Origin: Pseudomonas fildesensis
GTDB taxonomy: Bacteria > Pseudomonadota > Gammaproteobacteria > Pseudomonadales > Pseudomonadaceae
Length of the DNA stretch: 64,000 bases
Direction: 5' to 3'
Assembly: GCF_001050345.1 (NCBI RefSeq)
Contig: NZ_LFMW01000007.1
Span: 644,410-708,409 of the forward strand
Part shown: in pieces, positions 39,307 to 51,900 of the stretch
Layout of the letters: each line of letters begins with the position of its first letter
Position numbering within the stretch: position 1 is the first letter of the stretch
Made by a program: the position numbers and the translations under genes
Notes under the pieces: model-generated
Databases searched by the model: none
The model's input: the letters and a program-made list of their open reading frames with translations, nothing else
What the model was told of the DNA's origin: nothing

Positions 39307-39573
39307 TTAGACTTCCACAGCGCGTTCGAGAACATCAACCAGTGCCCAAGACTTAGTCTTGGCCAGCGGACGAGTTTCACGAATAGTGACCTTGTCGCCG
39401 ATATGGCACTGATTGGTTTCGTCGTGCGCGTGCAGCTTAGTCGAACGCTTAACATATTTACCGTAGATCGGGTGCTTAACGCGGCGCTCGATCAAAACGG
39501 TGATGGTTTTGTCCATCTTGTCGCTGACAACACGGCCAGTCAGCGTACGGACAGTCTTTTCGGCTTCAGCCAT
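39307..39573 (-). CDS. rpsQ: 30S ribosomal protein S17
   Basis: S17 (88 residues) is an OB-fold primary rRNA binder of the 30S body. ATG at 39573 ([16 protein letters not shown]) is preferred over an in-frame GTG two codons earlier because it leaves an AGG ribosome site at proper distance. Its first codons lie within three bases of the rpmC stop. Confidence 0.97.
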   Translation of the reverse strand: MAEAEKTVRTLTGRVVSDKMDKTITVLIERRVKHPIYGKYVKRSTKLHAHDETNQCHIGDKVTIRETRPLAKTKSWALVDVLERAVEV

Positions 39574-39575
39574 GA

Positions 39576-39767
39576 TCACTTACCTGCCTGCTGGTTGAGC
39601 ACAGTCTTCACGCGAGCGATGTCACGCTTAACTTGCGAGAGCAGATGAGACTGCCCCAACTGGCCAGTTGCTTTCTGCATACGCAGATTGAACTGGTCGC
39701 GCAGCAAGCCGAGCAGTTGCTCGTTCAGCTGCTGTGCGGATTTTTCACGAAGTTCATTCGCTTTCAT
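39576..39767 (-). CDS. rpmC: 50S ribosomal protein L29
   Basis: L29 (63 residues) is a helical protein at the exit of the peptide tunnel, where trigger factor and SRP dock. The ATG at 39767 shares one base with the rplP stop (TGATG), so translation is coupled. [18 protein letters not shown] is the canonical opening; a GTG just upstream is not needed. Confidence 0.97.
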
Positions 39768-40180
39768 CACATCACCGTCCGTTTAACAAAGGAGGTGGCG
39801 AGCGGCAGCTTTGCAGCAGCCAGGGCGAAAGCCTCACGCGCCAGCTCTTCAGTAACACCCTCGATTTCATACAGGACTTTGCCTGGCTGAATCTGGGCAA
39901 CCCAATATTCCACGTTACCCTTACCTTTACCCATACGAACTTCGAGGGGCTTTTTGGAGATAGGCTTGTCCGGGAATACACGGATCCAGATCTTGCCGCC
40001 ACGTTTAACGTGACGGGTCAGTGCACGACGCGCTGACTCGATCTGACGAGCGGTGAGACGACCACGAGCTACAGACTTCAGCGCATACTCGCCGAAGCTG
40101 ACTTTGCTACCGCGCTGAGCCAGACCACGGTTGTGGCCTGTCATCTGCTTGCGGAACTTCGTACGCTTTGGTTGCAACAT
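39767..40180 (-). CDS. rplP: 50S ribosomal protein L16
   Basis: L16 (137 residues) organises the A-site region of the large subunit. [24 protein letters not shown] is canonical, and the Arg in the later [14 protein letters not shown] loop is the usual target of hydroxylation by YcfD. It ends with a one-base overlap with rpmC. Confidence 0.98.
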
Positions 40181-40192
40181 TTGGCGTACCCC

Positions 40193-40879
40193 TTACTTAG
40201 CAGCTTTTTTACGAGGCGCTGGTGCTTGTGGTTTCAGTTCTTCTTGGCGACCACCAATTACTTCGCCTTTGAAGATCCAAACCTTTACACCGATCACACC
40301 GTAAGTGGTGTGAGCTTCGTAGTTGGCATAGTCGATGTCGGCACGCAGGGTGTGCAGTGGCACACGACCTTCGCGATACCATTCAGTACGTGCGATTTCA
40401 GCACCGCCGAGACGACCGCTCACTTGGATTTTGATGCCTTTGGCACCAATGCGCATGGCGTTCTGCACGGCGCGCTTCATAGCGCGACGGAACATTACAC
40501 GACGCTCCAGCTGCTGAGCTACGCTCTGCGCAACCAGCATACCGTCGAGTTCCGGCTTGCGGATCTCTTCGATATTGATGTGCACAGGCACACCCATTTG
40601 CTTGGTCAGGTCCTGACGCAGTTTCTCAACATCTTCACCTTTCTTCCCGATAACGATACCTGGACGAGCGGTGTGGATGGTGATACGTGCAGTTTGTGCC
40701 GGACGATGGATATCGATACGGCTTACGGACGCGCTTTTTAGTTTGTCTTGGAGATACTCACGCACCTTCAGATCAGCGAACAAATAGTCCGCATAAGTCC
40801 GACCGTCTGCGTACCAGACGGAGGTGTGCTCCTTGACGATTCCCAGGCGAATGCCAATGGGATGTACTTTCTGACCCAT
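40193..40879 (-). CDS. rpsC: 30S ribosomal protein S3
   Basis: S3 (228 residues) with S4 and S5 forms the mRNA entry helicase of the 30S. The KH domain (about 39–107) shows [14 protein letters not shown]. The ATG at 40879 yields the canonical [14 protein letters not shown]; the open frame extends upstream into rplV without meaning. Confidence 0.97.
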
Positions 40880-40892
40880 CTCTTCGACTCCG

Positions 40893-41225
40893 TTACTTGT
40901 CAGCAACCTTGACAGTGATATGGCAAGACCGCTTGACGATGCGATCAGCACGGCCTTTGGCACGCGGCATGATGCGCTTCAGCGAACGCCCTTCGTTGAC
41001 GAAAACGGTGCTGACCTTCAGGTCATCAACGTCTGCGCCTTCGTTATGCTCGGCGTTGGCTACGGCCGACTCCAGCACTTTCTTCATGATCTCGGCGGCT
41101 TTCTTACTGCTGAAAGCCAACAGGTTGAGCGCTTCGCCCACCTTCTTCCCGCGGATCTGGTCGGCGACCAAGCGGGCTTTCTGGGCGGAGATTCGAGCGC
41201 CCGACAACTTAGCGGCTACTTCCAT
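40893..41225 (-). CDS. rplV: 50S ribosomal protein L22
   Basis: L22 (110 residues) lines the peptide exit tunnel; its beta-hairpin tip (around residues 82–95, [14 protein letters not shown]) is where macrolide-resistance insertions occur, and no change is seen here. Thirteen bases before rpsC. Confidence 0.98.
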
Positions 41226-41236
41226 TTCCTAACCCC

Positions 41237-41512
41237 TTAACGCTTGGCTTTCTTGTCTGCCACGTGCCCACGATATGTGCGGGTACCGGCAAACTCGCCT
41301 AGTTTGTGGCCGACCATGTCTTCGTTCACGAGAACTGGGACGTGAAGGCGACCGTTGTGTACTGCGATGGTCAAACCGACCATTTGTGGCAGGATCATCG
41401 AACGACGCGACCAGGTTTTCACCGGTTTGCGATCATTCTTTTCCGCCGCCACTTCGATCTTCTTCAGTAGGTGAAGATCAATAAAAGGACCTTTTTTCAG
41501 AGAACGTGGCAC
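41237..41512 (-). CDS. rpsS: 30S ribosomal protein S19
   Basis: S19 (91 residues) in the 30S head partners with S13. [20 protein letters not shown] and [20 protein letters not shown] are the canonical ends. Sixteen bases after rplB. Confidence 0.98.
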   Translation of the reverse strand: MPRSLKKGPFIDLHLLKKIEVAAEKNDRKPVKTWSRRSMILPQMVGLTIAVHNGRLHVPVLVNEDMVGHKLGEFAGTRTYRGHVADKKAKR

Positions 41513-41528
41513 TGTCGTATCCCTCTAT

Positions 41529-42353
41529 TTACTTGCGACGACGGACGATCATTTTGTCGGTACGCTTATTACCACGAGTCTTCGCGCCCTTAGTCGGGAA
41601 GCCCCATGGCGATACCGGATGACGACCACCAGAGGTACGACCTTCACCACCACCGTGTGGGTGGTCAACCGGGTTCATGGCAACACCACGAACGGTTGGG
41701 CGAACGCCACGCCAGCGTTTGGCACCAGCTTTACCCAGCGAACGCAGGCTGTGCTCGGAGTTCGAGACTTCGCCCAGGGTCGCACGGCATTCAGCCAGCA
41801 CTTTACGCATCTCACCAGAACGCAGACGCAGGGTCACGTAGACACCTTCACGAGCGATCAGCTGAGCCGAAGCACCAGCGGAACGAGCGATTTGCGCGCC
41901 TTTACCTGGCTTCAATTCGATGCCGTGTACGGTGCTACCAACTGGAATGTTACGCAGTTGCAGAGCGTTGCCCGGCTTGATCGGCGCCAAAGCACCTGCG
42001 ATCAGCTGGTCGCCAGCGCTCACGCCTTTAGGGGCGATGATGTAGCGACGCTCGCCATCTGCGTACAGCAGCAGAGCAATGTGAGCAGTACGGTTTGGAT
42101 CGTATTCGATACGCTCAACAGTGGCAGCGATGCCATCTTTGTCGTTGCGACGGAAATCGACCAGACGATAATGCTGCTTATGGCCACCACCGATGTGACG
42201 AGTGGTAATACGACCATTGTTGTTACGACCACCAGTCTTCGATTTCTTCTCGAGCAGCGGTGCGTGAGGAGCGCCTTTATGCAGCTCCTGGTTGACCACC
42301 TTGACCACAAAACGGCGGCCAGGGGAAGTCGGTTTGCATTTAACGATTGCCAT
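41529..42353 (-). CDS. rplB: 50S ribosomal protein L2
   Basis: L2 (274 residues) is one of the main proteins near the peptidyl-transferase centre and needed for subunit joining. The conserved [14 protein letters not shown] loop near the C terminus, including the critical His, is intact. It follows rplW by fourteen bases. Confidence 0.98.
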   Translation of the reverse strand: MAIVKCKPTSPGRRFVVKVVNQELHKGAPHAPLLEKKSKTGGRNNNGRITTRHIGGGHKQHYRLVDFRRNDKDGIAATVERIEYDPNRTAHIALLLYADGERRYIIAPKGVSAGDQLIAGALAPIKPGNALQLRNIPVGSTVHGIELKPGKGAQIARSAGASAQLIAREGVYVTLRLRSGEMRKVLAECRATLGEVSNSEHSLRSLGKAGAKRWRGVRPTVRGVAMNPVDHPHGGGEGRTSGGRHPVSPWGFPTKGAKTRGNKRTDKMIVRRRK

Positions 42354-42367
42354 GATGCACCCCTTCC

Positions 42368-42667
42368 TTACTCAGCACTGCTGCTGAAATCGAGATCTTG
42401 GCCTGGCTGAAGGGAGATAACCGCCTTCTTCCAGTCATTACGCTTGCCCAGACCGCGAGCAGTGCGCTTGCTCTTACCCAGAACATTCAGGGTAGTAACA
42501 CGCTCTACTTTCACGCTGAACAGGCTTTCGACGGCCTTCTTGATTTCCAGCTTGGTTGCGTCAGTTGCAACCTTGAAAACGAACTGGCCTTTCTTGTCAG
42601 CCAGAACCGTAGCCTTTTCGGAAACGTGCGGGCCAAGCAGAACTTTAAATACGCGTTCCTGGTTCAT
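42368..42667 (-). CDS. rplW: 50S ribosomal protein L23
   Basis: L23 (99 residues) borders the tunnel exit and recruits trigger factor, SRP and the translocon. [22 protein letters not shown] is the canonical opening. It overlaps the end of rplD by four bases. Confidence 0.98.
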
Positions 42668-43266
42668 CCCAGCAGCTCCTCGAATTTCTTCACGGCCGAC
42701 ACGGTGATCAACACCTTGTCGTATGCGATCAGACTAACTGGATCGGAACCTTGCACATCACGTACATCAACGTGTGGCAGGTTGCGAGCAGCCAGGTACA
42801 GGTTCTGATCAACAGCTTCAGACACGATCAGGACGTCAGTCAGGCCCATGTCGTTCAGCTTGTTCAACAGATCTTTGGTTTTCGGTGCTTCAACAGCGAA
42901 GTCCTGAACCACGACCAGACGATCAGTACGCACGAGTTCAGCAAGGATGGAGCGCAAAGCTGCGCGATACATCTTCTTGTTGAGCTTCTGAGTGTGATCC
43001 TGTGGACGAGCTGCGAAAGTGGTACCGCCGCCACGCCAGATTGGGCTACGGATAGTACCGGCACGAGCGCGGCCAGTACCTTTCTGACGCCAAGGGCGCT
43101 TACCGCCACCACGAACGTCGGAACGGGTCTTTTGCTGCTTGCTACCTTGACGGCCGCCGGCCATGTAGGCCACGACTGCTTGGTGAACCAGCGTCTCGTT
43201 GAATTCGCCGCCAAATGTCAGTTCGGAAACTTCGATCGCTTGAGCGTCATTTACATTTAATTGCAT
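42664..43266 (-). CDS. rplD: 50S ribosomal protein L4
   Basis: L4 (200 residues) has a globular domain and a long loop reaching into the exit tunnel ([23 protein letters not shown]). In E. coli it also represses the S10 operon by a leader hairpin. The leader before rpsJ here is only about 55 bases, and no such structure is seen, so that control is probably lacking in this lineage. Confidence 0.98.
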
Positions 43267-43278
43267 GTCAGCTTCCCC

Positions 43279-43914
43279 TTAACCGCGAGCCTTGGCCGCT
43301 GGACGTACAACCAGGTTGCCGCCAGTAGCGCCAGGAACAGCACCCTTGACCAACAACAGATTGCGTTCAGCGTCGACGCGCACTACTTCGAGGGACTGCA
43401 CGGTCACGCGCTCAGCGCCCATATGACCGGACATTTTTTTGCCCTTGAATACACGACCAGGAGTCTGGCACTGGCCAATAGAGCCCGGGACGCGGTGGGA
43501 AACGGAGTTACCGTGAGTGTTGTCTTGACCACGGAAATTCCAACGCTTGATCGTACCCTGGAAGCCTTTACCCTTGGACTGACCGGTTACATCAACCAGT
43601 TGACCAGCGGCGAAGATTTCAGCGTTGATCAGATCGCCAGCCTGGTAGTCGCCATCTTCAAGACGGAACTCCATAACAGTGCGACCAGCTGCAACGTTTG
43701 CTTTAGCGAAGTGACCTGCTTGAGCAGCAGTCACGCGCGAAGCACGACGCTCGCCGACAGTGACTTGCACTGCACGATAGCCATCGGTCTCTTCAGTTTT
43801 GAACTGGGTGACGCGATTCGGTTCGATCTCAATGACCGTGACCGGAATGGAGACACCTTCTTCGGTGAAAATACGGGTCATACCGCATTTACGACCGACT
43901 ACACCAATAGTCAT
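43279..43914 (-). CDS. rplC: 50S ribosomal protein L3
   Basis: L3 (211 residues) anchors the 3' end of 23S rRNA near the peptidyl-transferase centre. ATG at 43914 ([16 protein letters not shown]) is chosen over a longer open frame. The [18 protein letters not shown] loop carries the glutamine methylated by PrmB. Confidence 0.98.
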   Translation of the reverse strand: MTIGVVGRKCGMTRIFTEEGVSIPVTVIEIEPNRVTQFKTEETDGYRAVQVTVGERRASRVTAAQAGHFAKANVAAGRTVMEFRLEDGDYQAGDLINAEIFAAGQLVDVTGQSKGKGFQGTIKRWNFRGQDNTHGNSVSHRVPGSIGQCQTPGRVFKGKKMSGHMGAERVTVQSLEVVRVDAERNLLLVKGAVPGATGGNLVVRPAAKARG

Positions 43915-43995
43915 GTTGTAAACCTCATGAGTGTACGGGGCTTTCACCCGCTATGGCCGCCCATTTCAGAGCGTTACACGACTAAGACCCAAGTC

Positions 43996-44307
43996 TTAGC
44001 CGAGGCTGATCTGTACTTCCACACCGGCCGCCAGATCAAGCTTCATAAGTGCATCAACGGTTTTATCCGTTGGCTGGACGATGTCCAGAACGCGCTTATG
44101 AGTACGGATCTCGTACTGGTCACGCGCGTCTTTGTTGACGTGCGGGGAGACCAGAACGGTGAACCGTTCTTTACGGGTAGGCAGTGGAATTGGACCACGC
44201 ACTTGTGCACCAGTACGTTTCGCGGTTTCCACGATTTCCTGGGTGGATTGGTCGATCAGGCGATGGTCAAAAGCCTTCAACCTGATACGGATTTGCTGAT
44301 TTTGCAT
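43996..44307 (-). CDS. rpsJ: 30S ribosomal protein S10
   Basis: S10 (103 residues) is a 30S head protein and, as NusE, a partner of NusB and NusG in transcription antitermination. [20 protein letters not shown] is canonical. It is the first gene of the S10 operon, behind a strong promoter (44370–44398), and 81 bases separate it from rplC. Confidence 0.98.
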
Positions 44308-44337
44308 TGGATTTCAGACTCCGGCTGCTATTCCCAC

Positions 44338-44354
44338 CGGGCGCACTGCGCCCG
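44338..44354. repeat. Leader hairpin of the S10 operon
   Basis: CGGGCGCA and TGCGCCCG (44338–44354) are perfect 8-bp arms around one base in the rpsJ leader, about 30 bases before the start codon. It does not resemble the long E. coli S10 leader hairpin that L4 binds. Confidence 0.55.
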
Positions 44355-44369
44355 TTAAAAGGAGGCGCA

Positions 44370-44398
44370 ATTCTATAGACGCCCAAGATAGGTGTCAA
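44370..44398 (-). promoter_or_regulatory. Sigma70 promoter of the S10 operon
   Basis: On the minus strand TTGACA (44398–44393), a 17-base spacer and TAGAAT (44375–44370), close to consensus. Transcription would begin near 44363, giving about 55 bases of leader before rpsJ. Confidence 0.85.
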
Positions 44399-44403
44399 CC
44401 CAA

Positions 44404-44430
44404 TAAAAAAGCCCCCGCTAAGCGGGGGCT
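44404..44430 (-). terminator. Terminator of tuf
   Basis: GCCCCCGCT (44411–44419) with AGCGGGGGC (44421–44429) form a near-loopless 9-bp stem, with T6 following on the minus strand. It separates the str operon from the S10 promoter. Confidence 0.92.
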
Positions 44431-44448
44431 TTTTCAAGTCATCACTTA

Positions 44449-45642
44449 TTAAGCGATGATTTTGGCTACGACGCCAGCGCCGACGGTACGACCGCCTTCA
44501 CGAATAGCGAAACGCAGACCATCTTCCATTGCGATGGTTTTGATCAGGGTGACAACCATTTTGATGTTGTCGCCCGGCATTACCATTTCAACGCCTTCCG
44601 GCAGTTCGCAGTTACCGGTCACGTCAGTGGTCCGGAAGTAGAACTGTGGACGGTAGCCTTTGAAGAACGGAGTGTGACGACCGCCTTCTTCTTTGCTCAA
44701 CACGTACACTTCAGCTTCGAAGGTAGTGTGTGGCTTAACCGAGCCTGGCTTAACCAGAACCTGGCCACGCTCAACGTCGTCACGCTTAGTACCACGCAGC
44801 AGAACGCCGCAGTTCTCGCCAGCACGACCTTCGTCGAGCAGCTTACGGAACATTTCAACACCGGTGCAGGTGGTGACAGTAGTGTCACGCAGACCAACGA
44901 TTTCCAGTGGATCTTGAACCTTAACGATACCGCGCTCGATACGGCCAGTCACAACAGTACCGCGACCGGAGATCGAGAATACGTCTTCGATTGGCATCAG
45001 GAACGGCTTGTCGATAACACGAACTGGATCTGGGATGTAGCTATCCAGAGTCTCAACCAGTTTACGAACGGACGTGGTGCCCATTTCGTTGTCGTCTTTG
45101 CCTTCCAGAGCCATACGAGCAGAACCGATGATGATCGGGGTGTCGTCGCCTGGGAAGTCGTAAGTGCTCAGCAGATCGCGCACTTCCATCTCAACCAGTT
45201 CCAGCAGCTCAGCGTCGTCTACCAGGTCAGCCTTGTTCAGGTAAACCACGATGTACGGAACGCCAACCTGGCGGGACAGCAGGATGTGCTCACGGGTTTG
45301 TGGCATCGGACCATCAGCGGCCGAGCAAACCAGGATCGCGCCGTCCATCTGGGCAGCACCGGTGATCATGTTCTTCACATAGTCAGCGTGACCTGGGCAG
45401 TCAACGTGAGCGTAGTGACGGATCAACGAGTTGTATTCAACGTGCGCGGTGTTGATGGTGATACCACGAGCTTTTTCTTCTGGTGCGCTGTCGATTTTAT
45501 CGAAATCAACGATTGCGGAACCGAAAATTTCGGAGCAAACGCGAGTCAGAGCAGCAGTCAGAGTGGTTTTACCGTGGTCAACGTGACCGATAGTGCCAAC
45601 GTTGACGTGCGGTAGGGAACGATCAAATTTTTCTTTAGCCAC
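44449..45642 (-). CDS. tuf: Elongation factor Tu
   Basis: EF-Tu (397 residues) carries aminoacyl-tRNA to the ribosome. GHVDHGKT (about 19–26), [16 protein letters not shown] and SARMALEG give a complete GTPase domain, and domains 2 and 3 follow. It stands thirty bases after fusA in the str operon (rpsL–rpsG–fusA–tuf). The second tuf copy usually found beside tRNA-Thr in Pseudomonas is not present there in this window. Key Gly and His residues are unchanged, so kirromycin-type resistance changes are not evident. Confidence 0.98.
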   Translation of the reverse strand: MAKEKFDRSLPHVNVGTIGHVDHGKTTLTAALTRVCSEIFGSAIVDFDKIDSAPEEKARGITINTAHVEYNSLIRHYAHVDCPGHADYVKNMITGAAQMDGAILVCSAADGPMPQTREHILLSRQVGVPYIVVYLNKADLVDDAELLELVEMEVRDLLSTYDFPGDDTPIIIGSARMALEGKDDNEMGTTSVRKLVETLDSYIPDPVRVIDKPFLMPIEDVFSISGRGTVVTGRIERGIVKVQDPLEIVGLRDTTVTTCTGVEMFRKLLDEGRAGENCGVLLRGTKRDDVERGQVLVKPGSVKPHTTFEAEVYVLSKEEGGRHTPFFKGYRPQFYFRTTDVTGNCELPEGVEMVMPGDNIKMVVTLIKTIAMEDGLRFAIREGGRTVGAGVVAKIIA

Positions 45643-45672
45643 GACAATTAACTCCTTGCCTAAAGGACTGAA

Positions 45673-47778
45673 TCAGCCTTGTTTTTTGGATACAGTTTCA
45701 GCGATGTGCGCCGGAGCTGTGTTGTATTTTTTGAATTCCATGGAGTAGCTTGCGCGACCCTGAGACATGGAGCGAACGTCGGTCGCATAACCGAACATCT
45801 CACCCAACGGAACCTCGGCGCGAATCACTTTGCCGGAAACCGTGTCTTCCATACCCAAGATCATGCCGCGACGACGGTTAAGGTCGCCCATGACATCACC
45901 CATATAGTCTTCAGGTGTAACAACCTCTACCGCCATGATTGGCTCAAGCAACTCACCACCGCCCTTCTGGGCCAGCTGCTTGGTTGCCATGGAGGCAGCC
46001 ACCTTAAACGCCATCTCGTTGGAGTCGACGTCGTGGTAAGAACCGTCAAAAACGGTTGCTTTCAGGCCGATCAGCGGATAGCCGGCAACAACACCGTTCT
46101 TCATCTGCTCTTCGATACCCTTCTGGATAGCAGGGATATATTCCTTAGGAACAACACCACCTACTACTTCGTTCACGAATTGCAAACCTTCCTGACCTTC
46201 GTCAGCAGGAGCAAAACGGATCCAGCAGTGGCCGAACTGACCACGACCGCCGGACTGACGAACGAACTTGCCTTCGATTTCACAGTTCTTCGTGATGCGC
46301 TCACGATAGGAAACCTGAGGCTTACCGATGTTGGCTTCGACGTTGAACTCACGACGCATCCGGTCAACCAGGATGTCCAGGTGCAACTCGCCCATGCCGG
46401 AGATGATCGTTTGACCAGTCTCTTCATCAGTCTTGACGCGGAAAGATGGATCTTCCTGAGCAAGTTTGCCCAGAGCGATACCCATTTTTTCCTGGTCATC
46501 CTTGGTCTTAGGCTCTACGGCAACCGAAATAACCGGCTCCGGGAAGTCCATACGAACCAGGATGATTGGCTTGTCAGCGTTGCACAAAGTTTCACCAGTG
46601 GTGACGTCCTTCATGCCGATCAAGGCCGCGATGTCACCAGCGCGCACTTCCTTGATCTCTTCGCGGGCGTTTGCGTGCATTTGCACCATACGACCCACGC
46701 GCTCTTTCTTGCCTTTAACCGAGTTGATTACGCCGTCGCCGGAGTTCAACACGCCCGAGTAAACGCGGACGAAGGTCAAGGTACCCACGAATGGGTCAGT
46801 GGCAATTTTAAATGCCAGAGCGGAGAACGGTTCTGCGTCGTCAGCATGACGCTCGAGCTCGATAGTCTCGTCATCCGGGTCAGTACCCTTGATGGCAGGA
46901 ATATCAACAGGAGCAGGCAGGTAGTCGATCACAGCATCGAGAACCAGGGGAACGCCCTTGTTCTTGAACGAGGAACCGCAAACAGCCAAGACGATTTCGC
47001 CAGCGATAGTACGCTGACGCAGAGCGGCCTTGATCTCCACGTTGGTGAGTTCTTCACCTTCGAGGTACTTGTTCATCAGTTCTTCGTTGGCTTCAGCCGC
47101 AGCTTCAACCATGTTGTTGCGCCACTCGTCAGCCAATTCCTGCAGCTCAGCAGGGATAGCTTCGCGACGAGGAACCATACCTTTGTCAGCATCGTTCCAG
47201 TACACAGCTTCCATGGTCACCAGATCGATCTGGCCTTGGAAGTTGTCTTCGGAACCGATAGCCAACTGGATTGGCACCGGAGTGTGACCCAGGCGCTGCT
47301 TGATCTGACCGATCACGCGCAGGAAGTTGGCACCAGCACGGTCCATCTTGTTTACGTAAACAAGACGTGGAACGCCGTATTTGTTGGCTTGACGCCATAC
47401 GGTTTCCGACTGAGGCTCAACGCCCGAGGTACCGCAAAACACAACGACAGCGCCGTCGAGTACGCGCAGGGAACGCTCAACTTCAATGGTGAAGTCTACG
47501 TGGCCCGGAGTATCGATTACGTTGAAGCGGTGCTCATCCTTGTACTGTTTCTCGGAACCTTTCCAGAAGGCGGTAATAGCAGCAGAAGTAATGGTAATAC
47601 CACGCTCCTGCTCCTGAACCATCCAGTCTGTGGTCGCGGCGCCGTCATGCACCTCGCCCATCTTGTGACTTTTGCCGGTGTAAAAAAGGACGCGCTCGGT
47701 GGTGGTGGTTTTACCAGCATCCACGTGAGCGACGATACCGATGTTACGGTAGCGACTAATCGGAGTAGTACGAGCCAT
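45673..47778 (-). CDS. fusA: Elongation factor G
   Basis: EF-G (701 residues) drives translocation and, with RRF, ribosome recycling. The GTPase motifs [25 protein letters not shown] and NKMDRAGA are intact, followed by the domains II–V in which the tRNA-mimicking domain IV ([16 protein letters not shown]) is seen. Thirty bases separate it from rpsG and from tuf. A second fusA paralogue may exist elsewhere in Pseudomonas; none is here. Confidence 0.98.
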   Translation of the reverse strand: MARTTPISRYRNIGIVAHVDAGKTTTTERVLFYTGKSHKMGEVHDGAATTDWMVQEQERGITITSAAITAFWKGSEKQYKDEHRFNVIDTPGHVDFTIEVERSLRVLDGAVVVFCGTSGVEPQSETVWRQANKYGVPRLVYVNKMDRAGANFLRVIGQIKQRLGHTPVPIQLAIGSEDNFQGQIDLVTMEAVYWNDADKGMVPRREAIPAELQELADEWRNNMVEAAAEANEELMNKYLEGEELTNVEIKAALRQRTIAGEIVLAVCGSSFKNKGVPLVLDAVIDYLPAPVDIPAIKGTDPDDETIELERHADDAEPFSALAFKIATDPFVGTLTFVRVYSGVLNSGDGVINSVKGKKERVGRMVQMHANAREEIKEVRAGDIAALIGMKDVTTGETLCNADKPIILVRMDFPEPVISVAVEPKTKDDQEKMGIALGKLAQEDPSFRVKTDEETGQTIISGMGELHLDILVDRMRREFNVEANIGKPQVSYRERITKNCEIEGKFVRQSGGRGQFGHCWIRFAPADEGQEGLQFVNEVVGGVVPKEYIPAIQKGIEEQMKNGVVAGYPLIGLKATVFDGSYHDVDSNEMAFKVAASMATKQLAQKGGGELLEPIMAVEVVTPEDYMGDVMGDLNRRRGMILGMEDTVSGKVIRAEVPLGEMFGYATDVRSMSQGRASYSMEFKKYNTAPAHIAETVSKKQG

Positions 47779-47808
47779 AAAGCCCTCGCAAAATTAGTGA
47801 AGCTAGAA

Positions 47809-48300
<492 letters not shown>

Positions 48301-48397
48301 TCAGGTTCGCTCGGAATCGGTGCCCTTTCGGGACGCCTCCGACCTTACTCTTATCGACTCAGAAAATAAGATGATTCAGTTTTACAAAAAGCCGCTA

Positions 48398-48769
48398 CTA
48401 CTTAGGCTTCTTGGTACCGTACTTCGAACGACCCTGGTTACGACCTTTAACGCCGGAAGTATCCAAGGAGCCGCGTACGGTGTGGTAACGAACACCTGGC
48501 AAGTCTTTTACACGACCGCCGCGGATCAGTACCACGCTGTGCTCTTGCAGGTTGTGACCTTCACCACCGATGTACGAGGAAACCTCGAAACCGTTGGTCA
48601 GGCGCACACGGCATACTTTACGCAGTGCCGAGTTAGGTTTTTTCGGCGTAGTGGTATACACGCGAGTGCATACGCCACGACGTTGCGGGCAGTTCTGCAG
48701 CGCAGGTACGTCGGATTTCTCGACGATACGCTTACGCGGCTGACGTACCAGCTGGTTGATAGTTGCCAT
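48398..48769 (-). CDS. rpsL: 30S ribosomal protein S12
   Basis: S12 (123 residues) monitors decoding. The two segments where streptomycin-resistance changes occur, [12 protein letters not shown] (Lys43 region) and [13 protein letters not shown] (Lys88 region), are wild-type, so sensitivity is expected. The Asp next to Lys88 is the usual methylthiolated residue. It begins the str operon, 216 bases after the end of rpoC; terminator and putative promoter lie in that gap. Confidence 0.98.
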   Translation of the reverse strand: MATINQLVRQPRKRIVEKSDVPALQNCPQRRGVCTRVYTTTPKKPNSALRKVCRVRLTNGFEVSSYIGGEGHNLQEHSVVLIRGGRVKDLPGVRYHTVRGSLDTSGVKGRNQGRSKYGTKKPK

Positions 48770-48811
48770 CTACTAGCTCCACTGTTGTCTTGCGACGCTA
48801 TTGTCTTGCAA

Positions 48812-48843
48812 GAAAAGCAAAATGGCAGGAACGAATTCCCGCC
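48812..48843 (-). terminator. Terminator of rpoBC with UUCG loop
   Basis: Minus strand GGCGGGAA, UUCG loop, TTCCTGCC (48824–48843) makes an 8-bp stem with one G·U pair, followed by ATTTTGCTTTTC. It stands between rpoC and rpsL. Confidence 0.75.
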
Positions 48844-48985
48844 AAATTTAGGGGTACAAGAGTCTAAAGAGGATCTTGTCCCCAGTCAAGGCAAGGCCCC
48901 GACCTTCCCGCTCATCGAACCGGGGCAAAATTGCCTCGATCCGACGAATGGGACTGCCAGGGCCCAGACTTAATTATCGCAGAAC

Positions 48986-51900
48986 TCAGTTACCGCTTGA
49001 GTTCAGCGCTTCGGTCAGTGCAGCTTCCACTTCACTGGCGCTTACGCGCAGCGGCTTGTCAGCTTCACGGCGGCGCTTACGCTCGCTGTGGTAAGCCAAA
49101 CCGGTACCCGCCGGGATCAAACGACCCACGACCACGTTCTCTTTAAGGCCGCGCAGGTAATCGCGCTTGCCGGTTACCGCTGCTTCGGTCAGTACACGAG
49201 TGGTCTCCTGGAAGGAGGCCGCCGAGATGAACGACTCAGTGGACAACGACGCCTTGGTAATACCCAGCAGTACACGAGTGAACTTGGAAACGAATTTCTC
49301 GTCGCCAGCCAGACGCTCGTTCTCTACCAGTACGTGAGTCAGTTCCATCTGGTCGCCCTTGATGAAACTGGAGTCGCCGGATTCAGCGATTTCAACTTTA
49401 CGCAGCATCTGACGCAGGATGGTCTCGATGTGCTTATCGTTGATCTTCACGCCTTGCAGGCGGTAAACGTCCTGGATCTCGTTAACGATGTACTTGGCCA
49501 GCGCACTTACACCCAACAGACGCAGGATGTCGTGTGGATCGCTTGGGCCGTCGGAGATAACTTCGCCGCGGTTTACCTGTTCGCCTTCGAACACGTTCAG
49601 GTGACGCCACTTCGGAATCAGCTCTTCGTACAGATCGCTACCGTCGTTCGGGGTAATGACCAGACGGCGCTTGCCTTTGGTCTCTTTACCGAACGCGATA
49701 GTGCCGCTGACTTCAGCCAGAATCGACGCTTCTTTCGGACGACGAGCTTCGAACAAGTCGGCAACACGCGGCAAACCACCGGTAATGTCACGGGTCTTCG
49801 AAGTTTCTTGCGGGATACGCGCGATAACATCACCGATCGCGATCTTCGCACCATCCGCCACACCGACCAGGGCGTTAGCTGGCAGGAAGTACTGAGCGAT
49901 TACGTCAGTGCCTGGCAGCAACAGATCCTTGCCGTTGTCATCGACCATCTTCACGGCAGGACGGATGTCTTTACCGGCAGCTGGACGATCTTTCGCGTCG
50001 AGGACTTCAATGTTGGTCATACCGGTCAATTCGTCAGTCTGACGCTTGATCGTGATGCCTTCTTCCATGCCCACGTAGGTCACGGTACCTTTCATTTCGG
50101 TAACGATTGGGTGAGTGTGCGGATCCCACTTGGCCACGATTGCGCCAGCGTCGACCTTGTCACCCTCTTTAACCGAAATCACAGCACCGTACGGCAGCTT
50201 GTAACGCTCACGCTCACGACCGTAGTCATCAGCGATTGCCAGCTCACCCGAACGGGATACAGCAACCAGGCAACCATCCACCCGCTCAACGTGCTTCAGG
50301 TTATGCAGACGGACAGTACCGCCATTCTTCACCTGAACGCTGTCAGCTGCGGAGGTCCGGCTTGCCGCACCACCGATGTGGAACGTACGCATGGTCAGCT
50401 GGGTACCCGGCTCACCGATGGACTGGGCAGCGATAACGCCGACCGCTTCACCGATGTTCACCTGGTGACCACGAGCCAAGTCACGGCCGTAGCACTTGGC
50501 GCAAATACCGTAGCGGGTTTCGCAGCTGATCGGCGAGCGAACGATCACTTCGTCGATGCTGTTGAGTTCGATGAACTCGACCCACTTCTCGTCAACCAGG
50601 GTGCCGGCAGGAACGATAATTTCCTCGGTACCTGGCTTGAATACGTCACGGGCAATAACACGACCCAATACGCGCTCACCCAGCGGTTCTACTACGTCAC
50701 CGCCTTCAATGTGCGGAGTCATCAGCAGGCCGTGCTCGGTACCGCAATCGATCTCGGTTACAACCAGATCTTGTGCGACGTCTACCAGACGACGAGTCAG
50801 GTAACCGGAGTTAGCGGTTTTCAACGCGGTATCCGCCAGACCTTTACGAGCACCGTGAGTAGAGATGAAGTACTGAAGTACGCTCAAACCTTCACGGAAG
50901 TTCGCTGTAATTGGCGTTTCAATGATGGAGCCGTCCGGCTTGGCCATCAGGCCACGCATACCGGCGAGCTGACGGATCTGCGCAGCAGAACCCCGTGCGC
51001 CCGAGTCGGCCATCATGTACATCGAGTTGAAGGACTCTTGGTCAACTTCGTCGCCGTGACGGTCGATGACTTTCTCTTTCGAGAGGTTGGCCATCATCGC
51101 CTTGGAAACTTCGTCGTTGGCCTTGGACCAAAGGTCGATCACTTTGTTGTACTTCTCGCCCTGGGTTACCAGGCCGGAGGCGTACTGACTTTCGATCTCT
51201 TTCACTTCGTCAGTAGCAGCACTGATGATGCGAGCTTTTTCATCCGGGATAACGAAGTCGTTAACACCGATGGAAACGCCGGAGATGGTCGAATAAGCGA
51301 AGCCGGTGTACATCAACTGGTCAGCGAAGATCACGGTCTCTTTCAAACCAACCACGCGGTAGCACTGGTTGATCAGCTTGGAGATCGCCTTTTTCTTCAT
51401 TGGCAGGTTGACGACGTCGTACGACAGACCTTTTGGCACAACTTGATACAGCAGCGCACGGCCAACAGTGGTATCGACGATACGAGTGCCGCTCACGCTG
51501 CCGCCGTCACGGTCGTTGACGGTTTCGTTGATCCGCACTTTGACCTTGGCGTGCAGTGCGGCTTCGCCGGCACGGAACACACGGTCAACTTCCTGCAGAT
51601 CCGCGAACACACGACCTTCGCCCTTGGCGTTGATCGCTTCACGAGTCATGTAGTACAGACCCAATACAACGTCCTGCGACGGAACGATGATTGGCTCACC
51701 GTTGGCTGGCGACAGAATGTTGTTGGTCGACATCATCAACGCACGCGCTTCCAACTGGGCTTCCAGTGTCAGCGGTACGTGCACGGCCATTTGGTCGCCG
51801 TCGAAGTCGGCGTTGTACGCAGCACAGACCAGAGGGTGCAGCTGGATAGCCTTACCTTCGATCAGTACCGGTTCAAACGCCTGGATACCCAGACGGTGAA

